From Methanoculleus sp. (GTDB lineage: Archaea > Halobacteriota > Methanomicrobia > Methanomicrobiales > Methanoculleaceae), in the NCBI RefSeq assembly GCF_020696975.1, contig NZ_JAJGBK010000020.1:62001-126000 (forward strand): a stretch of 64,000 nucleotides of DNA, written 5' to 3'. The notes beneath the pieces are model-generated. The model searched no databases and was not told the origin of the DNA. It saw only the letters and a list, made by a program, of their open reading frames with translations. The translations under genes were made by a program, and so were the position numbers. Positions 9,032 through 17,535 of the stretch are shown in pieces. Numbering within the stretch: the stretch's first letter is position 1; each line of letters begins with the position of its first letter.

Positions 9032-9562
9032 ATGCTCGAAGTAGAAGCAAAGTTTGCGGTTCCGGGTCTTGAGGAGATCAGGGGCCGGCTTGACCGGCGG
9101 GGAGTGCGGATGGCCAGCAGGCAGCAGGAGCGCGACGTCTACTACAACGCTCCTCACCGTGATTTCGGAGAGACCGATGAAGCATTAAGGGTCAGGTATG
9201 ACGACACCGGGTTTACCGTGACATATAAAGGGCCCAAGGTCCGCGTCGGGAGCGCGAAGGCCCGTGAGGAGTTCAACCTCGTAGTGGCCTCGGGGAAGAC
9301 CCTTGAGGAGATCCTCTCCCGTCTCGGTTTCCGCCGGGCTGCCACGGTATCTAAAGTGCGGGAGTTCTACGAGATGGGGGACGTGACGGTGACACTCGAC
9401 GACGTCGACGGCCTTGGGAAGTTCATCGAGATCGAGATCCTGACTGAAGAGGAAACAAGCGACGCTGCCGACCGGATCGGAATGATTGCAAAAGAATTGG
9501 GTGTAGACGGTCCACCGATCTACACCTCGTATCTGGAGATGCTGTTATCTAAACAGCAATAA
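9032..9562 (+). CDS. cyaB: CYTH-domain protein (class IV adenylate cyclase/CyaB-like)
   Basis: The 176-residue protein begins with the CYTH signature ExExK (MLEVEAKFAV) and retains the alternating charged strands of the beta-tunnel fold (YDDTGFTVTYKGP, VTVTLDDVDGLGKFIEIEI). CyaB-like archaeal members bind triphosphates; cyclase, triphosphatase or other phosphotransfer activity cannot be told apart from sequence. The last 14 bp overlap tail to tail with the metallophosphoesterase gene. A TATA-like sequence around 8991-8998 suggests its own, nearly leaderless transcript. Confidence 0.88.
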   Translation: MLEVEAKFAVPGLEEIRGRLDRRGVRMASRQQERDVYYNAPHRDFGETDEALRVRYDDTGFTVTYKGPKVRVGSAKAREEFNLVVASGKTLEEILSRLGFRRAATVSKVREFYEMGDVTVTLDDVDGLGKFIEIEILTEEETSDAADRIGMIAKELGVDGPPIYTSYLEMLLSKQQ

Positions 9563-10190
9563 GGTCGATATGGATATCTTTTGGCTCCGTCCCAAAGTGG
9601 ATGAGAGCGCCATACCCTTCTGAGGCGGGCCCGGGGTTAACGACGGTGACCCCGTCGACCTCGGTGATGCCCCGTGCCTCGTGGATATGGGCACAGCAGA
9701 CCAGGTCGAACCGGGTCATGTGCTTCCGAATGCTCTGGCTCCCGACGTGATTCTCGCCGACAGCGTCCAGCGCTTCGTACGGCGGGGCATGGCTGATCAG
9801 GACGTTGTGAACGTTCTTGTCCATGTGGTTGACAATCCGGGTGAGTTTACCATCAATCTCGTCTTCCATCATCTCAAACGGTGTGTCGAAGGGCGTCTTA
9901 TTCGAGCCCCCGAGACCTGCGAGCGTAATCTTGCCGAGTGCGATCCACGAGTCATGCAGACAGACCGCATCAGAACGCTCGAGCACGTCGATGATCTCGC
10001 GGGGATCACAGTTGCCGGGGATTGCGAAACACGGTACTTCAAAGTTGGAGAGCACCGAATCTACAGGCTCAAGTGGACCGAAATTGGTGATGTCGCCTGC
10101 AATGATGACTGCATCGTAGTCGTAGCTGAGAAAAGCGTCAAGCTTTCCGTAGTTACCGTGCAGATCTGCTAAGAGTAGCACATCCGTCAT
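9549..10190 (-). CDS. Calcineurin-like metallophosphoesterase (YfcE/MJ0936-like)
   Basis: The 213-residue protein carries every metal-binding block of the family: LADLHGN (D-x-H), GDITN, GNCD in place of GNHD, SHAPP and AHIHEARG. Family members hydrolyse phosphodiesters or phosphomonoesters with two metal ions in the cytosol. The gene lies 3 nt downstream of the radical SAM gene in the same direction, so the two are probably one transcription unit. Its 3' end overlaps the convergent CYTH gene by 14 bp. Confidence 0.9.
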   Translation of the reverse strand: MTDVLLLADLHGNYGKLDAFLSYDYDAVIIAGDITNFGPLEPVDSVLSNFEVPCFAIPGNCDPREIIDVLERSDAVCLHDSWIALGKITLAGLGGSNKTPFDTPFEMMEDEIDGKLTRIVNHMDKNVHNVLISHAPPYEALDAVGENHVGSQSIRKHMTRFDLVCCAHIHEARGITEVDGVTVVNPGPASEGYGALIHFGTEPKDIHIDLIAV

Positions 10191-10193
10191 GCA

Positions 10194-11303
10194 CTATAGA
10201 TGAGAAGTGCGTCTAAAAAACCTTATCTCATGATCCATCCATGAGCCGGTTATTCTGCCGCCGAGCGCCAGTTTGCCAAGAACTTTTTCCGTTTCCGGGA
10301 GAAGCCGGCGGGGCCGGGCGTTTGAGAGCGGGGTCCCGGGCAGCGGCATGAAATAGTGGATGTGCGCCTTCCCGTGCCGGGTCACCTGCCGCACGAGGTC
10401 GAGCGTTGCGCGCTGATCGTCGTCGCTCTCAAACGGCAGCCCCAGGATGAAGTCGACAATCGGCACGAGCCCGCTCTCCCGGCAGAGATCGACGGCACGG
10501 ATGACGTCCTCAACAGTATGCCCCCGGTGCAGCCGGCGAAGCACCTCATCACTCCCCGACTGGGCCCCGAAGTGCAGACGGGTGTTGGCGCAGTAGTCGA
10601 GGATGAGCTCGATGGACTGTTGCGAGACGCATTCAGGGCGCACCTCGCCGGGAAACGTCCCAAAGTAGATCTGGCCGTTGAGGCTCTGGAGGAGACGTTC
10701 TACCCGATCAAGCCGCAGATGAACCCCGTCCGAGCCGTAGGCAAAGGCGTTCGGGGTGACGAACCTGATATCACGGTAGCGTGAGGCATACCGGGCAATC
10801 TCGTCGACGGAGCGGTGGCGCATGCACCTCCCGAAGAGACGGGGCGTCTGGCAGTAGCCGCAGGAGAACGGGCATCCCCGGGTGATCTCGATGAACCCCT
10901 TGATATGCGAGAAGGGCGGGTGACCGTCAAGAAGAACGGTATGGCGGGCGGGGGTATACCCGGCGGCGGTTGCGACACCCGGGGGCGGGTCCCTCCCCTC
11001 CTCGATCGCGGCAAGGAGGGCAGGGAGCGTGTACTCGCCCTCTCCGACGACGACATAATCGGCATACCGCGCCACCTCCTCGTAGCATGCGGAGGGGTGA
11101 GGGCCCCCCGCGATCGTTATGCAGTCCGCTTCCGCGATCTCGTCACGATACAGGCGCTCATTGATGGAGTTTATGCTGTAGATGGTGACATCGTGAAGCG
11201 GTCTGTCAGTGACCTCAAGGTGATAGCCGTAGCCCTCGCACGCCGCGGAGAGGGCAGCGAGGGAGTTGTTTGCCTGGGATATGGCTCGCCAGTTAACGTT
11301 CAT
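10194..11303 (-). CDS. B12-binding/radical SAM protein (MJ_1487-type family)
   Basis: The 369-residue protein has a B12-binding-like N-terminal half (AGGPHPSACYEEVARYADYVVVGEGE) and a radical SAM core with the CxxxCxxC cluster motif CPFSCGYC at about residue 145. FILGLPFE in the TIM-barrel part is typical of the family. It resembles the methanogen TIGR04013-type radical SAM proteins, whose substrate is unknown. It is followed after 3 nt by the metallophosphoesterase, and the pair may act together. The start is the first ATG of a domain-complete frame. Confidence 0.88.
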   Translation of the reverse strand: MNVNWRAISQANNSLAALSAACEGYGYHLEVTDRPLHDVTIYSINSINERLYRDEIAEADCITIAGGPHPSACYEEVARYADYVVVGEGEYTLPALLAAIEEGRDPPPGVATAAGYTPARHTVLLDGHPPFSHIKGFIEITRGCPFSCGYCQTPRLFGRCMRHRSVDEIARYASRYRDIRFVTPNAFAYGSDGVHLRLDRVERLLQSLNGQIYFGTFPGEVRPECVSQQSIELILDYCANTRLHFGAQSGSDEVLRRLHRGHTVEDVIRAVDLCRESGLVPIVDFILGLPFESDDDQRATLDLVRQVTRHGKAHIHYFMPLPGTPLSNARPRRLLPETEKVLGKLALGGRITGSWMDHEIRFFRRTSHL

Positions 11304-11478
11304 AGGTGCGAAAGGTTCTTGCCTGCCGTCCCGTCCGGGAATCGGGGCCGGCAGAAGCAGTTTCGGTGTTGATTCTCCCGCGGAGCCGGGGAACGATTGG
11401 CTCTGCAGGGCATTCTATATACCGTCTCTGTAAAGAACAAGATTAATCTGACGATGCCGACGAAGTATTAGGAGACAC

Positions 11479-12228
11479 ATGAAGATCACCGATTTCATGC
11501 GGATCTTTTCGAGTGAACGTCGAATTGAGGTTCTTGATGCACTCATGCGGCAGGAGACCAAGGATGAGATTAAGAAGCATATACCATCCTCAACCTACGC
11601 TTTCACAGTCAATTACCTCAAGAAAGTGGGTTTTGTAAGAGAGGCTGACGGTGACGTTTCGCTGACCGATAGGGGACATGCCAACCTCGTCATATTTGAG
11701 AGATTCAAAGAGAGCATCAATACTCTCAGGCTGCTCTACAAAGCCTTTCCAGACCATTCTATTGCTTTTCCTGACGAGTTTGCTCTCCGTCTCTGTGAGA
11801 TCTGCGATGCCGAGGTTATCGTCTCGGAGCCGTCCGACATCTTAAAGCCACACCGGGTATTTACCGACTACCTGAAGAATACCCGGGAGATTTACGGTGT
11901 CTCGCCAATCCTCTTCCCTGATTATCCTGAGTTCTTCCAGGGTCTGGCAGAGAGCGTCGATACGATCTCACTTGTGGTCACGCAGGATGTCTTCGATATT
12001 GTCTCGACCTACCCGCTCGGGAACTACGATAACCTTGAGATATACCTCGCTCCAAAATCCCCCGGGATCGCCGCCACTGTTACGGATACGTTCCTCTCGA
12101 TCGGGTTCTTCTACAAATCGGGAAGTTACGATTTCACGCGCGACCTCATCGCAGTGTCTCCTGAGGCGATAAAATTTGGAAAGGATCTTATCCACTACTA
12201 CAGGACACAATCCCGCAGGATTGTATAG
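11479..12228 (+). CDS. FilR1-domain winged-helix transcriptional regulator
   Basis: The 249 residues comprise an N-terminal winged helix-turn-helix (1-75, FSSERRIEVLDALMRQETKD) and a C-terminal ligand domain (about 110-245) of the FilR1 type (PF08350), named after the methanogen regulator paired with FilI. A good ribosome-binding site (GGAG, 11471-11474) precedes the ATG, and an AT-rich TATA-like element lies near 11411-11420. The 3' end overlaps the convergent prenyltransferase gene by 31 bp. The ligand and target genes are unknown; the adjacent prenyltransferase and radical SAM genes are candidates by position only. Confidence 0.88.
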   Translation: MKITDFMRIFSSERRIEVLDALMRQETKDEIKKHIPSSTYAFTVNYLKKVGFVREADGDVSLTDRGHANLVIFERFKESINTLRLLYKAFPDHSIAFPDEFALRLCEICDAEVIVSEPSDILKPHRVFTDYLKNTREIYGVSPILFPDYPEFFQGLAESVDTISLVVTQDVFDIVSTYPLGNYDNLEIYLAPKSPGIAATVTDTFLSIGFFYKSGSYDFTRDLIAVSPEAIKFGKDLIHYYRTQSRRIV

Positions 12229-12968
12229 CCTGTATAGAGAATCCATTCCCCATCGACGAGCGCGTTCCGAAACATCTCGAACCGGTTGCAGTAGGCGATG
12301 ATGTAGAAGGTGCTGTGAACCGAACTGATGAGCAGAACGTCGATACCGGCAATAAAACCTGAGAAATACGCGCCGATAACTGCCAGGTGGGCGACCAGGC
12401 TGAGGCCGAGCAGCAGGGCGGTGACCTGAGTCCGGGAGAGGACTGTCGGGATGGTCAGGATACCTGCCACTTTATCTTTATCAACATCGCGAACGTCGTA
12501 GATGACGGTGTTGACAAAGCTTTTGCAGAAGAAGAAGAGGCAGACCAGCATGACCGGCATACTGATGGTGCCGAGGAATATCAGGATGCCGAGCGACCAG
12601 GTGAGAGCGACGATACAGTTCTTTATCCCCCTGCTGCCTTTCAGCCGGTACCCGCCGATTCCTTTTGTATAGAGGTATGCGACGAGGAACGGCACAAGAA
12701 GGGCGGGGTTCGGGTAGAGGGCGAATGCACCGATTGTGGCGATGACTGCTGTCACCAGGAGCGCTTTTTTGAACCGACTTCCACGCTTCTCATCCTCCTT
12801 ATTCTCCACACCACGATCGAACGCATAGGCCGCGTATGCAATGAGCGCCGCGGCGGCAAATTCAGTGAGCGGTACATGGTCACCGAGGAATCCATACGCA
12901 AACTGCAGTTTGAGGGCTCCTGAAAGCGTAACCACAAGTATCGAGATGATTAGGCCTTGTGCTTGCAT
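12198..12968 (-). CDS. UbiA-family prenyltransferase
   Basis: The 256-residue integral membrane protein has about eight predicted helices and the two Asp-rich loops of UbiA enzymes: YAFDRGVENKEDE near residue 55 and YDVRDVDKDK near residue 155. The second is the clearer match to the diphosphate/Mg-binding DxxxD. Such enzymes attach polyprenyl groups to acceptors such as lipids, quinone-like rings or heme in the membrane; the acceptor here cannot be told. I chose the ATG at 12968; the open frame continues upstream to 13040, but that part looks non-coding. A near-palindrome (ATTGTATACAAC) directly abuts the start and could be an operator or TATA element. The gene overlaps the regulator tail to tail by 31 bp. 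Confidence 0.82.
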   Translation of the reverse strand: MQAQGLIISILVVTLSGALKLQFAYGFLGDHVPLTEFAAAALIAYAAYAFDRGVENKEDEKRGSRFKKALLVTAVIATIGAFALYPNPALLVPFLVAYLYTKGIGGYRLKGSRGIKNCIVALTWSLGILIFLGTISMPVMLVCLFFFCKSFVNTVIYDVRDVDKDKVAGILTIPTVLSRTQVTALLLGLSLVAHLAVIGAYFSGFIAGIDVLLISSVHSTFYIIAYCNRFEMFRNALVDGEWILYTGYTILRDCVL

Positions 12969-13097
12969 ATTGTATACAACCCACAAGGGGAAAATATTAC
13001 ATTCTGATGGAAATTGTACAGTACTATTGTACAGATTCAATCCTGCTGTAATTTCTCAAAATACCTGTATTCTTTCGGCGAAACCGTAAGAAAGCAA

Positions 13098-13105
13098 TTT
13101 ATATT
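13098..13105 (+). promoter_or_regulatory. TATA box for the PAS-domain gene at 13137
   Basis: The sequence TTTATATT lies about 36 nt before the chosen ATG, predicting a transcription start near 13127 and a leader of about 10 nt. It argues against the upstream TTG at 13014 as start. Confidence 0.45.
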
Positions 13106-13136
13106 GGTTATTTTAATGTATATCACGGGGAAACAG

Positions 13137-14348
13137 ATGCATCAGTCCGGGACGGCGAGTATGAATTGCAACGGGATCGGACAGCAGAAACCGAAACGAG
13201 AGCAGGTAGCCGAGATGCTGCTTTACCGTGACAGTTGCTGTTCTCAGAACGGTGTCCGCGCTACGGTATCCGCCCGGGATCTCCTGGCGTTGCTGGTTGG
13301 CTGCCAGGGGGATGGAATCGTGGTGATTAGCCCGGATCAGACTGTGGCCTGGATGAACAAGGCCATGGAAGATCTCTTCGGGGTGAGCGAATACGAAACC
13401 ATCGGCATGAATGCCGTGGAGTTCATCTCTCTCTGCATCTCCCCAAATCTCGTGAACGGTGAGGATTTAAAAGCCGAATTCATCAGTTCCTGTTTTTTTT
13501 GTGAAAATATCCCGACAAGGCAGTACTGCATATCCCGTACTCCGGCTGAAAGGGTCTGGGTGGAGTACTCAAGCACCGTGATCCCCACCGGGGTGAGCCG
13601 GGGCGCGCGCCTGGACATCTATCACACCGCCGTGGACTCCAGCCGGCTGGAGGCGAGCTGTCAGGAGTACCGACAACGGTATGAACTTCTGACGGCTCTC
13701 TCTTCGGATCTCGTCGTATCCCTCGATCTCGACCTTACGATAACATCGGTGAGCCCCTCGGTGAAGCACCTCCTCGGGCACAACCCTGACAATCTGGCAG
13801 GCAAACACCTCTCTTCCATAATGACCCGGGATTCTGTTGCTGAACTCCAGAAAGCCTGTTTCCTGGATCGCGTCTCCAGAGGATCGGCGGGGCGCTCCGA
13901 TCCGGCCGGGGGAGCGCGCATAGTGGAGGCGAACCTCACCGACGTGCGGGGCCGGCAGGTAGCCGTGACCTTCGGATTTTCGTTGGTCAGGGACTGTGGA
14001 GGCAATTTCACCGGGATTATCGCGGTTGCAAAGCAGAAAGCCGACGATAACCACAGCGATGACTCCGTATGGCGGGAAGTCTCCTCACAGATCGATCAAA
14101 ACATCGAGCAGCTCGCATGCCTTGGCGACCGCATCAGAAACCCGCTCGCTGTCATCGTCGGTCTTGCAGACCTGGAGGGTGATGAGGCCGCCCGAAAGAT
14201 CGCCGGGCAGGCCCGGGTTATTGACGGGATCATTACAGAGCTGGATAGAGGGTACGTAGCGTCGCTGAGTGCCAGGCAGTTTCTGAGGAAGCACTATCAC
14301 CTGGGAGACGGTACCGACCTGCAGGACGGCACCTCTCACCCCCCATGA
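13137..14348 (+). CDS. PAS-domain protein with a degenerate H-box module and no ATPase domain
   Basis: The 403-residue soluble protein has two PAS-like domains (about 45-170 and 180-300) and a C-terminal module NIEQLACLGDRIRNPLAVIV that resembles the H-box of a histidine kinase but has Arg where the phospho-accepting His should be. No HATPase domain follows; the protein ends about 70 residues later with SARQFLRKHY. The same ending occurs in the PAS proteins at 32135 and 41746, so this is a defined module rather than a truncation. The start at 13137 follows from the TATA box; an ATG at 13116 is an alternative. A cytosolic sensor or adaptor role is inferred. Confidence 0.75.
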   Translation: MHQSGTASMNCNGIGQQKPKREQVAEMLLYRDSCCSQNGVRATVSARDLLALLVGCQGDGIVVISPDQTVAWMNKAMEDLFGVSEYETIGMNAVEFISLCISPNLVNGEDLKAEFISSCFFCENIPTRQYCISRTPAERVWVEYSSTVIPTGVSRGARLDIYHTAVDSSRLEASCQEYRQRYELLTALSSDLVVSLDLDLTITSVSPSVKHLLGHNPDNLAGKHLSSIMTRDSVAELQKACFLDRVSRGSAGRSDPAGGARIVEANLTDVRGRQVAVTFGFSLVRDCGGNFTGIIAVAKQKADDNHSDDSVWREVSSQIDQNIEQLACLGDRIRNPLAVIVGLADLEGDEAARKIAGQARVIDGIITELDRGYVASLSARQFLRKHYHLGDGTDLQDGTSHPP

Positions 14349-14431
14349 GGGTCGTTTGCACCGGTCGTCCTAACGGTCCGCAAGAATATCACGATGGGCT
14401 GAGCGGGGACTTATCGGCTGCAATCCTGCTG

Positions 14432-15217
14432 TCAGTGCACTCGCAGCCAGAGATGCAGGTTGCGATAACCGGCATCGAGGAGGTTGCTCTCCGGGCTCTC
14501 TTCCGGCGGCGTCTCCTTGTGGAGAAGGAACTCGATCCTGTTTGCATCCGGATCCATGATCCGGAAGGAGTAGGGCTGCTCCACGGTCTGGTTGTGCGGC
14601 ACCGTGACGGAGAACCGGTCAAGAAGCGTCGCTGAGATGACTGTCGACTGATTTGCTGCGCTGTCATACCTGCTCTCTACGGCAAACGTCTCCACAGTGT
14701 AGGTGATATCCCGGTACTCGTGGTTCCCGATCCCGATGATGACCGTCTGGGGTACTCCGGCCATGAACTCGGTCGGGTAATCGGCTGCCTTCCCTTTGGG
14801 GCCGAGAATATAGAACTCGGTGAATTTCTCTCCTTCCTTTGGGCTCACGACAATGAGTATCGTCGTCGCGGCGGCCACAAGGAGGGCGGCAGCAAGGACG
14901 ATGCTCAAGACCCGCTCGGCAGGGGATGGAGAGGTGCTGGAAGAATTGCCTTTTGTCGAGGAGAAATGTGTTTGGCCCGGGGCTATGAGATGGACCTCTT
15001 CAGCACGCTTATTCTTTTGAGACTGCACGGTAAGGCCGATGGCGCGATTGAATGCCGCGAGCATGAGGGGAATGGGAGCGGGCCGGACACCGCCGGGCGC
15101 ATAACTGAGCATGAGGCCGGAAAGCGGCGTGATGGCTATCAAGACTCCGTACGCAAGCAGGATGGCGCGAGGGTCGGGGGGATGGACGAGATGGCCCATA
15201 GCGGCTTTTACCAGCAT
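14432..15217 (-). CDS. DUF1616 membrane protein, N-terminally shortened
   Basis: The 261 residues match the later part of the archaeal DUF1616 family: a helix with TPLSGLMLSYAPGGVR, a cytosolic linker, another helix (SIVLAAALLVAAATTILIVV) and an extracytoplasmic beta-rich domain with NHEYRDITYTVE and SFRIMDPDAN. The first two helices and the usual LPGY-like segment are absent, although a TATA box lies about 30 nt before the ATG, so the short form may be expressed. Family function is unknown; members are often near archaellin or surface genes, as here. It could be a decayed paralogue. Confidence is high for family membership, lower for intactness. Confidence 0.75.
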   Translation of the reverse strand: MLVKAAMGHLVHPPDPRAILLAYGVLIAITPLSGLMLSYAPGGVRPAPIPLMLAAFNRAIGLTVQSQKNKRAEEVHLIAPGQTHFSSTKGNSSSTSPSPAERVLSIVLAAALLVAAATTILIVVSPKEGEKFTEFYILGPKGKAADYPTEFMAGVPQTVIIGIGNHEYRDITYTVETFAVESRYDSAANQSTVISATLLDRFSVTVPHNQTVEQPYSFRIMDPDANRIEFLLHKETPPEESPESNLLDAGYRNLHLWLRVH

Positions 15218-15242
15218 TCTGTTACCCCATAAAAAGGCATGC

Positions 15243-15250
15243 TATAAATA
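15243..15250 (-). promoter_or_regulatory. TATA box for the DUF1616 gene
   Basis: On the minus strand this reads TATTTATA, about 26-33 nt before the ATG at 15217. The spacing predicts a leaderless or almost leaderless transcript. Confidence 0.5.
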
Positions 15251-15389
15251 GGTTCCCGGTGCAGAAACCCCTGCTACGTTTTCACCACGGGAACGGACGA
15301 GGCGCCCGGAAACAGGGTTTACTTTCAGCGCTTCAATGCTGACTGCAGTCTGAAGAAAAAATCAGCAGGTTTTAATTAAAGTGCGACCA

Positions 15390-15965
15390 ATGCCCCATAA
15401 GATGCCCCGGGAAGACAGGGACGATCAGGCTTTCACCGGTCTCGAAGCAGCCATTGTCTTCATCGCCTTCGTTGTTGTTGCATCGGTCTTCGCGTACGTC
15501 GTGCTTGGAGCGGGCATGTTTGCGTCGCAAAAGAGCCAGGAGGTGATGCATGCTGGCCTTGAGAAAGCCGGATCCGCCCTTCGTCCAGGATACGCGGTCA
15601 TCGCAAAGCTGGACAACGATCAGGGCCTCGTTGTGTCTGTAGAGTTCGATCTTGAGGTCACGACCGATCTCGCCGCAATTGATATGAGGAGCATGACCTA
15701 CACCGTCGCCACAAAAGAGGCCCTTGTCACGCTTCCTCCGGGTGACGACCGCATAACTGATATAGAATGGCGTTACCCCAAAGATGGTGGAAACCTCCTG
15801 GAAGCCGGCGAAGTCGTCAAGGTGAAACTGGATTTAAAAGGGATGGGCATTGGGCGGGGGGATACGTTTACGATCGGTATGAACGCCGCGGAAGGGGCGG
15901 CCGCCTCACTGACCAGGACCATTCCCGCAGGCATTGAGAAGAATGTCTACATCGAACTCTTCTGA
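15390..15965 (+). CDS. arlB: Archaellin-like protein 1
   Basis: The 191-residue precursor has a short charged class III signal peptide ending FTG, then the archaellin assembly helix LEAAIVFIAFVVVASVFAYV. The cleavage by FlaK/PibD between G and L is known for the family. The remainder is beta-rich, with Ser/Thr and Gly content as in archaellin outer domains. Start codons at 15381 (GTG), 15390 and 15402 (ATG) are all possible; none has a clear ribosome-binding site, and the AT-rich stretch TTTTAATTAA at 15370-15379 may be the TATA box, favouring 15402. The second archaellin overlaps its end by 23 bp. No motor or export archaellum genes are in the window. Confidence 0.85.
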   Translation: MPHKMPREDRDDQAFTGLEAAIVFIAFVVVASVFAYVVLGAGMFASQKSQEVMHAGLEKAGSALRPGYAVIAKLDNDQGLVVSVEFDLEVTTDLAAIDMRSMTYTVATKEALVTLPPGDDRITDIEWRYPKDGGNLLEAGEVVKVKLDLKGMGIGRGDTFTIGMNAAEGAAASLTRTIPAGIEKNVYIELF

Positions 15966-16545
15966 TGCTTCCGGCCTGCCGGATGCCGGGTTCACCGGGC
16001 TCGAGGCGGCAATCGTGCTGATTGCCTTTGTAGTGGTCGCTGCCGTCTTTGCCTATATCGCCCTTGCGATGGGTCTCTTCTTCTCGGAGGAAAGCCAGTC
16101 TACCGTTCACCAGGGCATCCGGCAGGCCGGCTCGGCCTGTATGGTGTCCGGTAGTATCCATGGCGTCAGCGAGGCTCCCTATAACTATATCGACTCCGTC
16201 ATCATCCCGATCAAGCTCACCGTCGGCGGCGAACCGATCGATATGACCACAGTCTCCGTCCGTTTTGTTGGCCGTAACCACATGATAGAAATTGACCGGA
16301 ATGATCCTCTTGTTTCTGTAAATCCCAAAAGAAATCGATGGAGCATCCAGGAACGGTTGAACGGCGACTCCGATCTGCTCCTCGAAGCCGGGGAAGAGTA
16401 TGTGTTGAACATTACGCTGGAAAACAGAAAGGACTGCGCCCCATACAGATCGTTTGCCATCGAGATCAAACCGGCGGGGCGGGCGGCGCTCCGTGTGGAA
16501 AGGACTGTCCCGGGTAGTATCAGCCAGCTGACCCGTCTGGACTGA
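15943..16545 (+). CDS. arlB: Archaellin-like protein 2
   Basis: The 200-residue precursor has signal MSTSNSSDASGLPDAGFTG followed by the assembly helix LEAAIVLIAFVVVAAVFAYI, almost identical to that of the preceding gene. The outer domains diverge strongly (for example AEEYVLNITLENRKDCAPY here). The helix similarity with divergent tails indicates an old tandem duplication. The start lies inside the previous coding sequence (23 bp overlap, different frame), so translation is likely coupled. It is probably a surface filament subunit; a minor archaellin or another type IV-like filament cannot be excluded. Confidence 0.85.
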   Translation: MSTSNSSDASGLPDAGFTGLEAAIVLIAFVVVAAVFAYIALAMGLFFSEESQSTVHQGIRQAGSACMVSGSIHGVSEAPYNYIDSVIIPIKLTVGGEPIDMTTVSVRFVGRNHMIEIDRNDPLVSVNPKRNRWSIQERLNGDSDLLLEAGEEYVLNITLENRKDCAPYRSFAIEIKPAGRAALRVERTVPGSISQLTRLD

Positions 16546-16547
16546 GG

Positions 16548-17234
16548 TTATTCGGTATCCAGGAGTTTCCGGTGCCTGACCACCCCCATGACCCCGATGG
16601 CACCCACCGCTGCAAGCAGCAGGTAATCCTCCGGCCCTGCCCCGGCCATCAGGATGCTCTCAGGGATACCGGTCACCCAGGCGTAGAGAGAGGCAATGGC
16701 GAGGATTCCAAGGAGCGGAGTGGCGGCGCGAATGAGCCCGTGGGCAGCCCCGGAGAGATCGGGGCAGAAGCCCCGGCATGCCGTGAGGGCAATACCTGCC
16801 GATGCAGCGAGGAATATCCACTCCGAGAGGGAAGAGACTTCAGCGAGAATCGCGTTGCCGAAGTAGTTAGTGAACTCATAGGGCCGATACGAGCCAAGGA
16901 GCGGGAAGTACCAGGTTACGGGCACTGTCCACATCGCATCGAGGATCTGGTGGGAGAGTGCGCCTGCCGTGACGACGATGAGCGCAAACGATCCACGCTG
17001 TCTTTTGAGGGCAATGCCTGCGATAAGCAGGAGTGCAAGGAAGAGCAGGCCATGCCCGAATATTCGCCCGTAGTTGAGCGAGTCCGCAAGAAGGATATGC
17101 CCCACCGGCTTGTCGAGCAGGTCGGGAAGGACGGCCCCGAGAGCAGAGAAGCCGATGAACCGCCGATCACCCAGGCGTTCGGCGATCACGAGGCCCAGGA
17201 TGAGGCCGACAAAGAGGTGGCAGGCGATGAACAT
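16548..17234 (-). CDS. YdjM-type membrane-bound metal-dependent hydrolase family protein
   Basis: The 228-residue membrane protein has about six helices and the polar residues of the PF04307 (YdjM/LexA-regulated) family: FIACHLFVGLILG near the start, LGAVLPDLLDKPVGH, RIFGHGLLF and LSHQILDAMW. These His/Asp residues are thought to bind metal, but the substrate is unknown. The stop lies 2 nt from the convergent archaellin gene. There is no operon partner on the same strand nearby. Confidence 0.8.
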   Translation of the reverse strand: MFIACHLFVGLILGLVIAERLGDRRFIGFSALGAVLPDLLDKPVGHILLADSLNYGRIFGHGLLFLALLLIAGIALKRQRGSFALIVVTAGALSHQILDAMWTVPVTWYFPLLGSYRPYEFTNYFGNAILAEVSSLSEWIFLAASAGIALTACRGFCPDLSGAAHGLIRAATPLLGILAIASLYAWVTGIPESILMAGAGPEDYLLLAAVGAIGVMGVVRHRKLLDTE

Positions 17235-17301
17235 TCTTCATGAGTTCGACACTGGTTGATTATAATCCTGTGGTTGGGGGTATTCGCAACCGATATGACT
17301 T

Positions 17302-17535
17302 GTGAAAACCGATGCTTCTCCATCAACCGGCAGGAAAATAGTCATGGTAAGACTGGACAGACTGGAGATCCTCATCATCTTCGCCTCCTTCCTCATCGGC
17401 AGTGTTGCGGGCTGGTGGAGCCGTATCCACTGGGGAAACGATCTGATCACCGTCGTATCGACGCTTCTCGGGACCGTCTTTGGCTACTTCATCATCATAA
17501 CCGCTCTCCGGGCTGCGGGTCACCCGGTCGAATAA
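17302..17535 (+). CDS. Small two-helix membrane protein
   Basis: The 77 residues contain two predicted membrane helices (LEILIIFASFLIGSVAGW and ISTLLGTVFGYFIIIT-like). An ATG at 17344 would give a 63-residue form starting MVRLDRLEIL; 17302 is GTG and starts a longer one. I do not recognise the family. Its end overlaps the convergent DUF5714 gene by 16 bp. Confidence 0.45.
   Translation: MKTDASPSTGRKIVMVRLDRLEILIIFASFLIGSVAGWWSRIHWGNDLITVVSTLLGTVFGYFIIITALRAAGHPVE

Noticed and set aside
8081-9157. Second minus-strand open frame opposite the ATPase and CYTH genes
   Set aside because: No domain; overlaps two well supported genes.
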